This document shows positions 1-8,055 of a DNA stretch of 64,000 nucleotides, one piece after another. The DNA is taken from assembly GCF_026125785.1 (NCBI RefSeq), contig NZ_JAHCKL010000015.1, forward strand, positions 1 through 64,000, in the 5' to 3' direction. This DNA comes from Hydrogenophaga sp. Its GTDB lineage: Bacteria; Pseudomonadota; Gammaproteobacteria; Burkholderiales; Burkholderiaceae_C. The notes under the pieces are model-generated. The model searched no databases. It was given only the letters and a program-made list of their open reading frames with translations, and was not told where the DNA came from. The stretch's first letter is position 1; every line of letters begins with the position of its first letter. A program made the translations under genes and the position numbers.

Positions 1-1
1 C

Positions 2-145
2 GGCCATGCCAGCCTGTTCCGCGCCGCGGCCGAGGGCGCGGCCGGCGTGCCGCGAGAGGACGCGGTGTCCCCAGCCATCGAGGCCATCACCCGCCGCCTG
101 CGCGCCGAGTTCGATCCTCTGAACCTCTTCCACCGGGCCGCCTGA
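2..145 (+). CDS. glcE: Glycolate oxidase FAD-binding subunit GlcE, C-terminal end (partial)
   Basis: Only the last 47 codons are in the window; the reading frame enters from the left edge. The tail reads like the end of GlcE: a helix with RRLRAEFDP followed by LNLFHR, matching the family's usual closing pattern of a dehydrogenase helix and an FDP..(L/V)F.PGR-like turn, although the final PGR is replaced by HR. GlcE is the FAD-binding partner of GlcD in the membrane-associated glycolate dehydrogenase that oxidises glycolate to glyoxylate. The assignment rests mainly on the tail motif plus glcF starting 13 bases downstream. Confidence 0.8.
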   Translation, partial: GHASLFRAAAEGAAGVPREDAVSPAIEAITRRLRAEFDPLNLFHRAA

Positions 146-158
146 GTCCGCGCGCACC

Positions 159-1406
159 ATGCAGACCCAGCTCTCTCCCGAATACCAGCAGCGCGCCGAT
201 GGCCGGGCCGCCGAAGCCATCCTGCGCAAGTGCGTGCACTGCGGCTTCTGCACCGCCACCTGTCCCACCTACCAGGTGCTGGGCGACGAGCTGGATGGCC
301 CGCGCGGCCGCATCTACCTCATCAAGCAGGTGCTGGAGGGCGCCGAACCCACGCGCAAGACGCAGTCGCACCTGGACCGCTGCCTGACCTGCCGCAACTG
401 CGAGAGCACCTGCCCCAGCGGCGTGGACTACGGCCACCTGGTCGACATCGGCCGCCAGATCGTGGAGGAGAAAGTACCGCGCCCGGCGGGTGAGCGCGCT
501 GTGCGCTGGCTGCTCAAGGAAGGCCTGCCTTCGCCGCTGTTCGGCCCCGCGATGAAGCTGGGCCAGGCGCTGCGCCCGCTGCTGCCGCAGGCGCTGAAGC
601 ACAAGGTGCCGCCGCGCCAGCCCGCGCGACCGCTGCCCACGCGCACGCACGCGCGCAAGGCGCTGCTGCTGGCCGGTTGCGTGCAGCCGGCCATGATGCC
701 CAACATCCACGCCGCTACGCTGCGCGTGCTCGACGCCGCCGGCGTCCAGGGCGTGGTCGCGCCCGAGGCCGGCTGCTGCGGCGCGGTGAAGTTCCACCTC
801 AACGACCAGGACGGTGGGCGGGCGCAGATGCGCGCCAACATCGACGCCTGGTGGCCACACATCCACGGCGGCGCGGTAGAGGCGATCGTCATGAACGCCT
901 CCGGCTGCGGCGTGACGGTGAAGGAGTACGGCCACCTGCTGGCCGACGACCCGGCCTATGCCGAACGCGCGGCGCGCGTGAGCGCCCTCACGCGCGACCT
1001 GAGCGAACTGCTGCCGGACCTGGTGCCTGTCCTGCGCCCCCAACTGCGCGAAACCCCGGACGCACGGCGCGTGGTGGCCTTCCACCCACCCTGCACGCTG
1101 CAGCACGGCCAGCAGCTCAAAGGCGGCGTCGAGAGCCAACTCACCGCGCTGGGCTTCAACGTGCAGGTGGCGCGCAGCGAGGCGCACCTGTGCTGCGGCT
1201 CGGCCGGCACCTACTCGGTGCTCAACCCCGGCATCGCCACCACCCTGCGCGACCGCAAGCTGGGCCATCTGGGCGAACTGGCGCCGACCGTCATCGCCAG
1301 CGCCAACATCGGCTGCATCACCCATCTGCAGAGCGGGACCGACACGCCGGTGCGCCACTGGGTCGAGCTGCTCGACGAGGCCCTCCGCGAACCGGGCTCG
1401 CCATGA
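159..1406 (+). CDS. glcF: Glycolate oxidase iron-sulfur subunit GlcF
   Basis: 415 residues, the normal GlcF length. Two ferredoxin-type cluster motifs are visible, CVHCGFCTATCP at residues 25-36 and CLTCRNCESTCP from about residue 75. Two CCG-type cysteine-rich segments follow (GCCGAVKF and LCCGSAGTY), as in the GlpC/GlcF/heterodisulfide-reductase-like family. It passes electrons from the GlcD/GlcE flavin subunits to the respiratory chain during glycolate oxidation. It sits directly behind glcE, and its stop overlaps the next start as ATGA, so translation with the downstream LrgA-like gene is probably coupled. Confidence 0.95.
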   Translation: MQTQLSPEYQQRADGRAAEAILRKCVHCGFCTATCPTYQVLGDELDGPRGRIYLIKQVLEGAEPTRKTQSHLDRCLTCRNCESTCPSGVDYGHLVDIGRQIVEEKVPRPAGERAVRWLLKEGLPSPLFGPAMKLGQALRPLLPQALKHKVPPRQPARPLPTRTHARKALLLAGCVQPAMMPNIHAATLRVLDAAGVQGVVAPEAGCCGAVKFHLNDQDGGRAQMRANIDAWWPHIHGGAVEAIVMNASGCGVTVKEYGHLLADDPAYAERAARVSALTRDLSELLPDLVPVLRPQLRETPDARRVVAFHPPCTLQHGQQLKGGVESQLTALGFNVQVARSEAHLCCGSAGTYSVLNPGIATTLRDRKLGHLGELAPTVIASANIGCITHLQSGTDTPVRHWVELLDEALREPGSP

Positions 1407-1762
1407 TTCCCGCGCTCGCCACGCTGCTGTTGTGCCAGTTGCTGGGCGAGGTGGTGGTGCTGCTCACCGCTGCGCCGGTACCCGGGCCGGTGGTCGGGCT
1501 GGCGCTGCTGCTGGGCCTGCTGGCGCTGCGGCCCGCGTGGGCCGACGCGGTGCGGCCCACCTCGCAAGGCCTGCTGCAGCACCTTTCGCTGCTTTTCGTG
1601 CCCGCCGGGGTGGGCGTGATGCAGCACCTGCAGCGCCTGGGCAGCGAGGCGCTGGCCATCGGCGTCGCGCTGGTGCTCAGCACCCTGGTGGGGCTGGCGG
1701 TATCGGCCTGGGTGATGGTCGCGCTGATGCGCTGGCAGGCCAGGAGACCCCATGGCCGCTGA
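1403..1762 (+). CDS. lrgA: CidA/LrgA family membrane protein
   Basis: 119 residues, almost entirely hydrophobic with four predicted membrane spans. It has the LrgA/CidA landmark PVPGPVVGLALLLGLL near residue 27 and a LFVPAGVGVM segment in the middle. The start is the ATG that overlaps the glcF stop codon; a longer frame exists upstream but lies inside glcF. LrgA works with LrgB, whose start overlaps the end of this gene. The pair was first described as holin/antiholin-like regulators of murein hydrolases. More recent work shows LrgAB-type proteins transporting small carboxylates, and the plant chloroplast glycolate/glycerate carrier PLGG1 is an LrgB/LrgA fusion. Here the operon position after glcEF favours glycolate transport (inference). 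Confidence 0.9.
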   Translation: MIPALATLLLCQLLGEVVVLLTAAPVPGPVVGLALLLGLLALRPAWADAVRPTSQGLLQHLSLLFVPAGVGVMQHLQRLGSEALAIGVALVLSTLVGLAVSAWVMVALMRWQARRPHGR

Positions 1763-2498
1763 GGCTCCCCAGCGTCTGGCCGACATCTGGGTCTACCTCG
1801 CGGCCACGCCGCTGCTGGGCCTGACGCTCACCCTGCTGGTCTACCACGCGGCCTTCGTGCTCTACCGGCGCAGCGGCTTCCACCCGCTGGCCAACCCGGT
1901 GCCGCCGGCCGTGCTGGTGCTGGCCACGCTGCTCTGGGCCACGGGCACACCCTACGCCACCTATTTCGAGGGCGCCCAGTTCGTGCACTTCCTGCTCGGC
2001 CCCGCCACGGTGGCGCTGGCGGTGCCCTTGTTCGAGCAGATGCACCGCCTGCGCCGGCTGGCCCTGCCGCTGCTGGGCGCGCTGGTGGCCGGCGTGCTGG
2101 CCACCACCGTCACCGCCATCGCGCTCGCGTGGGCGCTGGGTGCCTCGCCCGCGACCCTGGCTTCGCTCGCGCCCAAGTCGGTCACCATGCCCGTGGCCAT
2201 GGGCATCGCCGAGAAGATCGGCGGTCTGCCTTCGTTGACGGCCGTGCTGGTGATGGGCACCGGCGTGCTCGGCGCGGTGAGCGCCCGCTTTCTTTTCCAG
2301 GTGCTGCGCATTGAAGACCCGGCCGTGCGCGGCTTCGCGCTGGGCACCATCGCGCACGGCATCGGCACCGCGCGCGCCTTTCAGGAAAGCGAGGAAAGCG
2401 GTGCCTTCGCCGGCCTGGCCATGGGCCTGAGCGCGCTCTTCAGCGCGCTGGTGCTGCCTGCGGTGGCGGCCGGGCTGCTGGCATGGATGGCGCCGTAG
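1752..2498 (+). CDS. lrgB: LrgB family membrane protein
   Basis: 248 residues, overlapping the LrgA gene by 11 bases. It is a polytopic membrane protein with the LrgB signatures near MPVAMGIAEKIGG (about residue 148) and the C-terminal stretch GTIAHGIGTARAFQESEESGA followed by a final hydrophobic segment. Length is slightly above the usual 230 residues. The family partner is LrgA; together they form a small-carboxylate transport or cell-wall-related membrane system. The tandem overlap of glcF, lrgA and lrgB makes one transcription unit very likely and suggests a role in moving glycolate or a related acid. Confidence 0.93.
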   Translation: MAAEAPQRLADIWVYLAATPLLGLTLTLLVYHAAFVLYRRSGFHPLANPVPPAVLVLATLLWATGTPYATYFEGAQFVHFLLGPATVALAVPLFEQMHRLRRLALPLLGALVAGVLATTVTAIALAWALGASPATLASLAPKSVTMPVAMGIAEKIGGLPSLTAVLVMGTGVLGAVSARFLFQVLRIEDPAVRGFALGTIAHGIGTARAFQESEESGAFAGLAMGLSALFSALVLPAVAAGLLAWMAP

Positions 2499-2543
2499 GC
2501 CTGTCCACACGGTACTTGCATGCGGCCCGTCCGGGCGCGCCAC

Positions 2544-3029
2544 TCAGGCCGCCAGCGCCGCCTCGATGTCGCCCGCCAGCTTCTCCGGCGCATCTTGTGG
2601 TGCGTAGCGCCGGATCACGCGGCCGTCCTTGCCGACCAGGAACTTGGTGAAATTCCACTTGATGGCCTTGCTGCCCAGCAGCCCGGGGGCCTCGGCGGTG
2701 AGCCACTGGTAGAGCGGGTGGGCCTTGGCGCCGTTGACGTCGATCTTGCCCATCATGGGAAAGCTCACGCCGTAGTTGAGCTGGCAGAAGCTGGCGATCT
2801 GGTCGTTGCTGCCCGGGTCCTGCGAGCCGAACTGGTTGCAGGGGAAGCCCAGCACCACCAGGCCGCGTTCGCCATAGGTCTGGTGCAGTTTCTCCAGGCC
2901 GCCGAACTGGGGCGTGAAGCCGCAGGCGCTGGCCGTGTTCACGATCAGCAGCGGGTGGCCGCGAAAGCGCGACAGGGGCACCGGCTTGCCGTCGATGGAC
3001 TGGGCTTCAAAGTCGTAGATGCTGCTCAT
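2544..3029 (-). CDS. Glutathione peroxidase (cysteine type)
   Basis: 161 residues, typical of the short bacterial BtuE/BsaA-like glutathione peroxidases. The peroxidatic site is NTASACGFTPQ with Cys36 where animal enzymes use selenocysteine. The other conserved blocks are LGFPCNQFGSQDPG and, near the end, IKWNFTKFLV, which supply the catalytic Gln and Trp/Asn. It reduces hydroperoxides with thioredoxin or glutathione in the cytoplasm. The ATG at 3029 has an AGGAGAG ribosome site just upstream; an open frame continues further upstream but is not coding. It stands alone, convergent with lrgB. Confidence 0.95.
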   Translation of the reverse strand: MSSIYDFEAQSIDGKPVPLSRFRGHPLLIVNTASACGFTPQFGGLEKLHQTYGERGLVVLGFPCNQFGSQDPGSNDQIASFCQLNYGVSFPMMGKIDVNGAKAHPLYQWLTAEAPGLLGSKAIKWNFTKFLVGKDGRVIRRYAPQDAPEKLAGDIEAALAA

Positions 3030-3218
3030 GGGACTCTCCTGGGTGAGGGTGTGTTGGCCAGCCGGATTGTGGCGTGCACGCCCTGGTGGCGACAAAAGTG
3101 TCACATTCCGCGGCCCTGTGCCGACGGAGGGCGGTGCAAAGCCGCCCGGGCCCCGACCTTCGCGGGCATACTGGCCGGCGGTCGATACTCCCATAACAAA
3201 ACGAGTCGGGGGCAGGTG

Positions 3219-4259
3219 ATGTTGACGTACACAGTGGCGCTGGTGGGCTTTTCGCTGGCCGAGGCCGCCACCTTCGAATCCTTTTTTCGTCTGGCGGCGC
3301 GCCGGCCACCCGGCTACCGCGTGCAGGACGAGGTGATTGACGCCCAGATCCTGGTGGTCAATGCCGACAACGCGCAGGCCCTGCACCTGGTGCGGTACGC
3401 CGAGCTGCCGGGCAAGGTGCTGCTCGTGGGCAGCACCGACGGCGGCACCGGCTGGCCGCTGCAGAACAAGCCGGTGCGGCTGGTCAGCGTGCTGGCCGCG
3501 CTGGACAAGATCGTGGGGGCCAGCCCTTCCATGGCGGCCGGCGCCTCGCGCTACCAGGCCACCGAACCCTTCAAGGCCTCGCAGCTCCAGGGGCTGGACG
3601 CCAGCATGCGCCGTGCCGCCAGCCGCCGTGGCGGCGCCGACACCGAGTTCCCGCCCACGCGGCCCATGGTCCGCGAGGCCGCTGCCATGGCCACCGCGCC
3701 GCGCACGGCCACGCGTCCGGGGGTGGTGCGCATGACCGACTTTGCCGGCCTGGAGGACCTGCCTTCGCCGCCCCCGCCACGCACCCGCTCGCCGCGCTCG
3801 CGCCTGAGCGCCGAGAAGGCCGGGAGCGCCGGTGCGTCGGTGCCCGAGGTGCAGCGCGGCGACCTGCTGCTGGTGGCCGAGAGCCTGGTGGAAGGGCGCA
3901 TCCTGCTCAAGCGGTTCAAGAAATACGGCCTGGCGGTGGACTGGTCGCGCGAAGCGCCACAGGCGCTGGTGATGCTCAAGGCCCACCACTACCGAGTGGT
4001 GGTCGTCGACCGCCTCAAGGGCGAGCCCGACGCCTTCCAGATCTGCCGCTCCGCCAAGCAGGCCAAGGGCCCCAAGGGGTCACCCGTGGTCATCATGTTC
4101 GCGCCCACCGCCGGCAGCATGGACCGCATGAAAGCCAGCCTCGCCGGCAGCGATGCCTACCTCTCGCGTTCGGTGAGCGAAGCCGATCTCTACAAGGTGC
4201 TGGCGCAGCACCGTCTGGTGAGCCTGGACGGGTTCGCACCCACGAACGTGGGGTTCTGA
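3219..4259 (+). CDS. Protein with degenerate response-regulator receiver domains
   Basis: 346 residues. The C-terminal 120 residues (from about 220) fold-match a CheY-like receiver: beta1 DLLLVAES, beta3 YRVVVVDRLKG, beta4 SPVVIMFAP and a final helix EADLYKVL. The acidic pair normally after beta1 is missing (LLLVAES), and the conserved Lys-Pro after beta5 is replaced (AYLSRSVSE), so it is probably not phosphorylated normally. The first 100 residues (VALVGFSLAEA..., QILVVNADN, KVLLVGS) look like a second, even more degenerate receiver. A Pro/Arg/Ser-rich linker joins them. ATG chosen because GGGGGCAGG lies just upstream. No output domain is visible; a scaffold or signalling adaptor is possible. 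Real gene, function unknown. Confidence 0.8.
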   Translation: MLTYTVALVGFSLAEAATFESFFRLAARRPPGYRVQDEVIDAQILVVNADNAQALHLVRYAELPGKVLLVGSTDGGTGWPLQNKPVRLVSVLAALDKIVGASPSMAAGASRYQATEPFKASQLQGLDASMRRAASRRGGADTEFPPTRPMVREAAAMATAPRTATRPGVVRMTDFAGLEDLPSPPPPRTRSPRSRLSAEKAGSAGASVPEVQRGDLLLVAESLVEGRILLKRFKKYGLAVDWSREAPQALVMLKAHHYRVVVVDRLKGEPDAFQICRSAKQAKGPKGSPVVIMFAPTAGSMDRMKASLAGSDAYLSRSVSEADLYKVLAQHRLVSLDGFAPTNVGF

Positions 4260-4267
4260 ACCACCTC

Positions 4268-4283
4268 CGGGGCATCGGCCCCG
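4268..4283. terminator. Hairpin between convergent genes
   Basis: CGGGGC-ATCG-GCCCCG forms a six-base-pair GC stem with a four-base loop inside the 33-base gap between the stop of the pseudo-receiver gene and the stop of lplT. There is no T-run, so it is a weak candidate for a shared bidirectional terminator rather than a classical intrinsic one. Confidence 0.35.
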
Positions 4284-4292
4284 AGCGGCGCC

Positions 4293-5576
4293 TTACCCGT
4301 GCAAGTCGTCCCGCCGGGCAATCTCCAGCAGGCGCTCGATCTCGTGCGGATGGTGCCGCTGGTTGTGCCGGTGCCAGAACGCGATCATCGCCATGGCGGC
4401 GGCCACCAGCAGACCGAAAGCGGTGATGGCCGCGAAAGCCGACAGGCCCATGCCGGTGGAGAAGCTGTAGAGCGCACCCAGGCCCAGGATGCAGGCCTGC
4501 TCGTTGAAGTTCTGCACCGCGATGGAGCGGCCGGCGCCCATGAGGTTGTGGCCGCGGTGCTGCAGCAGCGCGTTCATGGGAACCACCAGGAAGCCCCCCA
4601 GGCCGCCGAGCAGCACCAGGAAGGGCGCGGCGACCCAGACGTTGTCGATGAAATTCATGAGGATCACCAGCAAACCCATGCCGATGCCCAGGGGCATCAC
4701 CCGGGTGGCCTGGTCCAGCCGCATGCGCATGGACGCGACCACCGCACCCACCGCCGTGCCCACCGCCACCACGCCCACCAGTGAGGACGCCTGCGTGGTG
4801 GAGTAGCCCAGCGCCGCGCCGGCCCAGGCCAGCACGATGTAGCGCAGGTTGCCCGAGACGCCCCAGAACAGCGTGGTGGTGGACAGGGAAATCTGGCCCA
4901 GCCGGTCGCGCCACAGTCGGTTGTTGCAACGCCAGAAGTCCGGCAGCAGCTCCAGCGGGTTCTTCGGCATGGGCCGCGGCGTCACGCCGGTGAGCGGGAT
5001 GCGCAGGTTGAACCACGCCGCCAGGGCGTACACCACCACCAGCGCGGCCACCGCCGCTTCGGCTGGCCGGTCGATGCCGGTGTGCACGCCGGGCACGTTG
5101 ATCGACAGCAGCCAGCCCGAGAGCACGGGCCCCACGAGCTGTCCGCCCAGCAGCACGCCCAGGATGATGGAGGCGATGGTCAGCCCTTCGATCCAGCCGT
5201 TGGCCTTGACGAGTTGCGAGGGCGGCAGCAGTTCGGTGAGGATGCCGTACTTGGCCGGTGAATAGGCCGCCGCGCCCAGGCCCACCAGGGTGTAGGCCAG
5301 CAGCGGGTGCACGCCGGTGAGCATCAGCAGACAGCCCGCCACCTTGATGGCGTTGCTGATGAACATGACCTGGCCCTTGGGCCGCGCGTCGGCAAAGGCG
5401 CCCACGAAGGGGGCGAGCGCGACATAGAACAGGGCGAAGAGCGGGACCAGCGCGGCGCTCTGCCATTCCGGCGCGCCGCGTGAGCGCAGCAACTCGATGG
5501 CGGCGACGAACAGCGCGTTGTCGGCCAGCGAGCTGAAGAACTGCGCCGTCATGATGGTGTAGAAGCCGCGCTTCAT
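4293..5576 (-). CDS. lplT: Lysophospholipid transporter LplT (MFS)
   Basis: 427 residues with about 12 membrane spans. The N-terminus [20 protein letters not shown] and the [13 protein letters not shown] loop between spans two and three are characteristic of LplT, the inner-membrane flippase that brings lysophospholipids back for re-acylation. The ATG at 5576 opens this recognisable N-terminus; upstream codons in the same frame are not family-like. It is divergent from alr across a gap of about 200 bases. The acyltransferase (Aas) that usually partners LplT is not in the window. Confidence 0.92.
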   Translation of the reverse strand: MKRGFYTIMTAQFFSSLADNALFVAAIELLRSRGAPEWQSAALVPLFALFYVALAPFVGAFADARPKGQVMFISNAIKVAGCLLMLTGVHPLLAYTLVGLGAAAYSPAKYGILTELLPPSQLVKANGWIEGLTIASIILGVLLGGQLVGPVLSGWLLSINVPGVHTGIDRPAEAAVAALVVVYALAAWFNLRIPLTGVTPRPMPKNPLELLPDFWRCNNRLWRDRLGQISLSTTTLFWGVSGNLRYIVLAWAGAALGYSTTQASSLVGVVAVGTAVGAVVASMRMRLDQATRVMPLGIGMGLLVILMNFIDNVWVAAPFLVLLGGLGGFLVVPMNALLQHRGHNLMGAGRSIAVQNFNEQACILGLGALYSFSTGMGLSAFAAITAFGLLVAAAMAMIAFWHRHNQRHHPHEIERLLEIARRDDLHG

Positions 5577-5772
5577 GAGGATGATTCTGTGTGCCGGGCG
5601 ACTTCTGTGGGGCTGGCGTGAGGCTGCCGGCAAGCGCTTTGTGCGACAGTCGGCGTTCGGGCGTCTCCAACGATGCGGCGTTATAGCATGCCGCCTTGCA
5701 GGCCCCGTGTCCCGCCAGCCCAGCGCCAGCGCCCAGGCCCGCTTCCGCCGACTTTTCGCACGCCATCCGCCC

Positions 5773-6891
5773 ATGCCACGCCCCATCCTCGCCACCGTCC
5801 ACCCCGAGGCTTTGCGCCACAACCTGCAACGCGCCCGGCAACTCGCGCCCGATGCGCGGGTCTGGGCGGTGGTCAAGGCCAACGCCTATGGCCACGGCAT
5901 CGAGCGCTGTTTCGAGGCCCTGCGCGGCGCGGATGGTTTCGCGCTGCTCGACCTGGCCGAGGCCGAACGCGTGCGCGCGCTCGGCTGGCGCGGCCCCATC
6001 CTGCTGCTCGAAGGCGTGTTCGAGCCGCGCGACCTGGAGCTCTGCTCGCGGCTGCAGTTGTGGCACACCGTGCACTGCACCGAGCAGATGGACTGGCTGG
6101 CCGCGCACAAGACGCAGGCACCGCACCGCGTCTTCCTCAAGCTCAACAGCGGCATGAACCGCCTGGGCTTCACGCCCGAGGCCTTTCGCAGCGCCTGGGC
6201 GCGCCTCAACGCCTTGCCGCAGGTGGAGGAAATCTCCTTCATGACGCACTTCAGCGACGCCGACGGTCCGCGCGGCATCGCGCACCAGATCGCGGTGTTC
6301 GAGGCCGCCACCGCCGACCTGCCCGGCGAGCGCACCCTGAGCAACAGCGCGGCCATCCTGCGCCACGCCACCGCGCGCGTCGGTGGCCAGCCGCTGGCCG
6401 CCGACTGGGTGCGCGAAGGCATCGCCCTCTATGGCAGCGCGCCCGACTTCCCCGAGCACAGCGCGGCCGACTGGGATCTGCGGCCGGCCATGACCCTGGC
6501 CAGCCGGCTCATCGGGACGCAGCAGCTCCAGGCCGGCGACACCGTCGGCTACGGCTCGGCCTTCACCGCCGACGGCCCGATGCGCGTCGGGGTGGTGGCC
6601 TGCGGTTACGCCGACGGATACCCCCGCCACGCACCGGTGGGAACGCCGGTACTGGTGGGGGGTATTAGGTCCCGCACCGTGGGTCGGGTGAGCATGGACA
6701 TGATCACCGTGGACCTGTCTCCGCTCGACGCGGCAGGCCTGCCCGCCGGCGTCGGTACCGAGGTGGTGCTCTGGGGCCGCGCCGCCTCGGGCGAGGTGCT
6801 GCCGATCGACGAGGTGGCCCGGCCGGCCGGCACCATCGGCTACGAACTGATGTGTGCGGTGGCGGCCCGCGTGCCGTTTGCATCACCCTGA
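5773..6891 (+). CDS. alr: Alanine racemase
   Basis: 372 residues. The PLP lysine lies in [10 protein letters not shown] (Lys35), the second catalytic base is the tyrosine of VGYGSAF (Tyr260), and [12 protein letters not shown] near residue 305 is the conserved active-site strand. The enzyme interconverts L- and D-alanine for peptidoglycan. The ATG at 5773 gives the standard family N-terminus ([14 protein letters not shown]); the longer open frame upstream is not conserved in style. It is transcribed away from lplT. Biosynthetic rather than secreted form: no signal peptide. Confidence 0.97.
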   Translation: MPRPILATVHPEALRHNLQRARQLAPDARVWAVVKANAYGHGIERCFEALRGADGFALLDLAEAERVRALGWRGPILLLEGVFEPRDLELCSRLQLWHTVHCTEQMDWLAAHKTQAPHRVFLKLNSGMNRLGFTPEAFRSAWARLNALPQVEEISFMTHFSDADGPRGIAHQIAVFEAATADLPGERTLSNSAAILRHATARVGGQPLAADWVREGIALYGSAPDFPEHSAADWDLRPAMTLASRLIGTQQLQAGDTVGYGSAFTADGPMRVGVVACGYADGYPRHAPVGTPVLVGGIRSRTVGRVSMDMITVDLSPLDAAGLPAGVGTEVVLWGRAASGEVLPIDEVARPAGTIGYELMCAVAARVPFASP

Positions 6892-6907
6892 GCCGGGCAC
6901 GGATTCA

Positions 6908-6936
6908 ACATACTGGTTGGGGTATGTAATATACTG
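6908..6936 (+). promoter_or_regulatory. Putative operator/promoter ahead of the RND efflux genes
   Basis: ACATAC (6908-6913) and GTATGT (6922-6927) form a perfect inverted repeat with an eight-base spacer. A further ATAC at 6931-6934 pairs with the same GTAT, so three evenly spaced half-sites lie 25-50 bases before the adaptor ATG. The AT-rich block stands out in otherwise GC-rich sequence and could overlap a -10 element. It looks like a repressor site of the TetR or ArsR kind; no regulator gene is adjacent. Confidence 0.5.
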
Positions 6937-6959
6937 CGCTCCTGAGAGGAGTCCGCAGC

Positions 6960-8045
6960 ATGTTTCCCTGGCTTTTTTCCCGTCGGTTTCACGTGTTCGC
7001 CGCGCTCGGCGCAGCGGCTGGCATGGCATGGGCGCAGGCCGAGGCGCCCCGGGTGCCGGTGGCCGAGGTGGGCGCGCGCGCCGTGGCGCAAGGCCTGGTG
7101 CTGGACGGCCACCTGCAGGCGGTGCGCCAGAGCACGCTCTCGGCGCAGGCCAGCGGTCGCATCGCCAGCTTGTCGGTCAAGGCCGGCGACCGCGTGAAGG
7201 CGGGCCAGGTGCTCGCGGTCGTGGACGACCGCCTTACCCAGGCCGGTGTGGCCCAGGCCCAAGCCGGCGTGGCGCAGGCCGAGGCCTCTCTGGCCAACGC
7301 CCGCGCCCAGTTCGAACGCACCCGTGACCTGCGTGCCCAGGGCTTCGTGGCCCAAGCGGCGCTGGACACCGCCGAAGCCCAGTTCAAGGCCGCGCAGGCA
7401 GGGGCCGCGGCAGCCCGCGCCGGCCAGGCCCAGTCTTCGCTGGCCCAGGGCTTCACGCGCCTGACAGCCCCTTACGACGGCTGGGTGCTGCAGACGCACA
7501 CCGAGGCCGGCGCACTGGCCACGCCCGGCGCGCCGGTGCTCACGGTGTACGCGCCGCAGCCGATCCGCGCCGTGGTCTACGTGCCGGCCTCGCAACAGCC
7601 GTTGGCCGAGGCCGCGCAGCGCATCGAGGTGCAACTGCCCGGCACCGGACGCTGGATCCGCCCGGTGCAGCGCACCAGCCTGCCGGCGGCCGATCCGGTG
7701 TCGCAGACGGTGGAGTGGCGGCTGGACCTGGCCGAGGCCGATGGCGCCGGCCAGGTGCCCGGGCGCCAGGTGCGGGTGCGCTTCGTGCGCGAGGGCGATG
7801 CCACCAGCGACGCCCGCCTGCGCGTGCCCGCATCGGCGCTGCTGCGCCGTGGTGAGTTGACCGCGGTGTACGTGGTGGTCGAGCGCGGCGCCGAACGCGC
7901 GCCGGGCTTCTCGCTGCGCGCGGTCCGCACCGGCGCCAGCGACGACGGAGCGGGTGTGGAGATCCTGGCGGGCCTGAAGGCGGGCGAGCGCATCGCGCTG
8001 GACCCTGTGCGCGCCGGGCTGGCGGGCGCGCGCCCGGCACCCTGA
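6960..8045 (+). CDS. RND efflux periplasmic adaptor (membrane fusion protein)
   Basis: 361 residues. A signal peptide runs to about residue 27 (cleavage after GMAWA). The barrel-sandwich lipoyl half-motif SGRIASLSVKAGDRVKAGQ is at about 62-80, followed by an Ala/Gln-rich coiled-coil hairpin (about 90-160) and a beta-barrel/membrane-proximal region. This is the HlyD/AcrA-type adaptor that links the inner-membrane pump encoded next to an outer-membrane channel. A gap of ten bases separates it from the permease gene. No outer-membrane factor gene is present here, so a TolC-like protein must come from elsewhere. Confidence 0.93.
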   Translation: MFPWLFSRRFHVFAALGAAAGMAWAQAEAPRVPVAEVGARAVAQGLVLDGHLQAVRQSTLSAQASGRIASLSVKAGDRVKAGQVLAVVDDRLTQAGVAQAQAGVAQAEASLANARAQFERTRDLRAQGFVAQAALDTAEAQFKAAQAGAAAARAGQAQSSLAQGFTRLTAPYDGWVLQTHTEAGALATPGAPVLTVYAPQPIRAVVYVPASQQPLAEAAQRIEVQLPGTGRWIRPVQRTSLPAADPVSQTVEWRLDLAEADGAGQVPGRQVRVRFVREGDATSDARLRVPASALLRRGELTAVYVVVERGAERAPGFSLRAVRTGASDDGAGVEILAGLKAGERIALDPVRAGLAGARPAP

Positions 8046-8055
8046 GGACGCTGCC

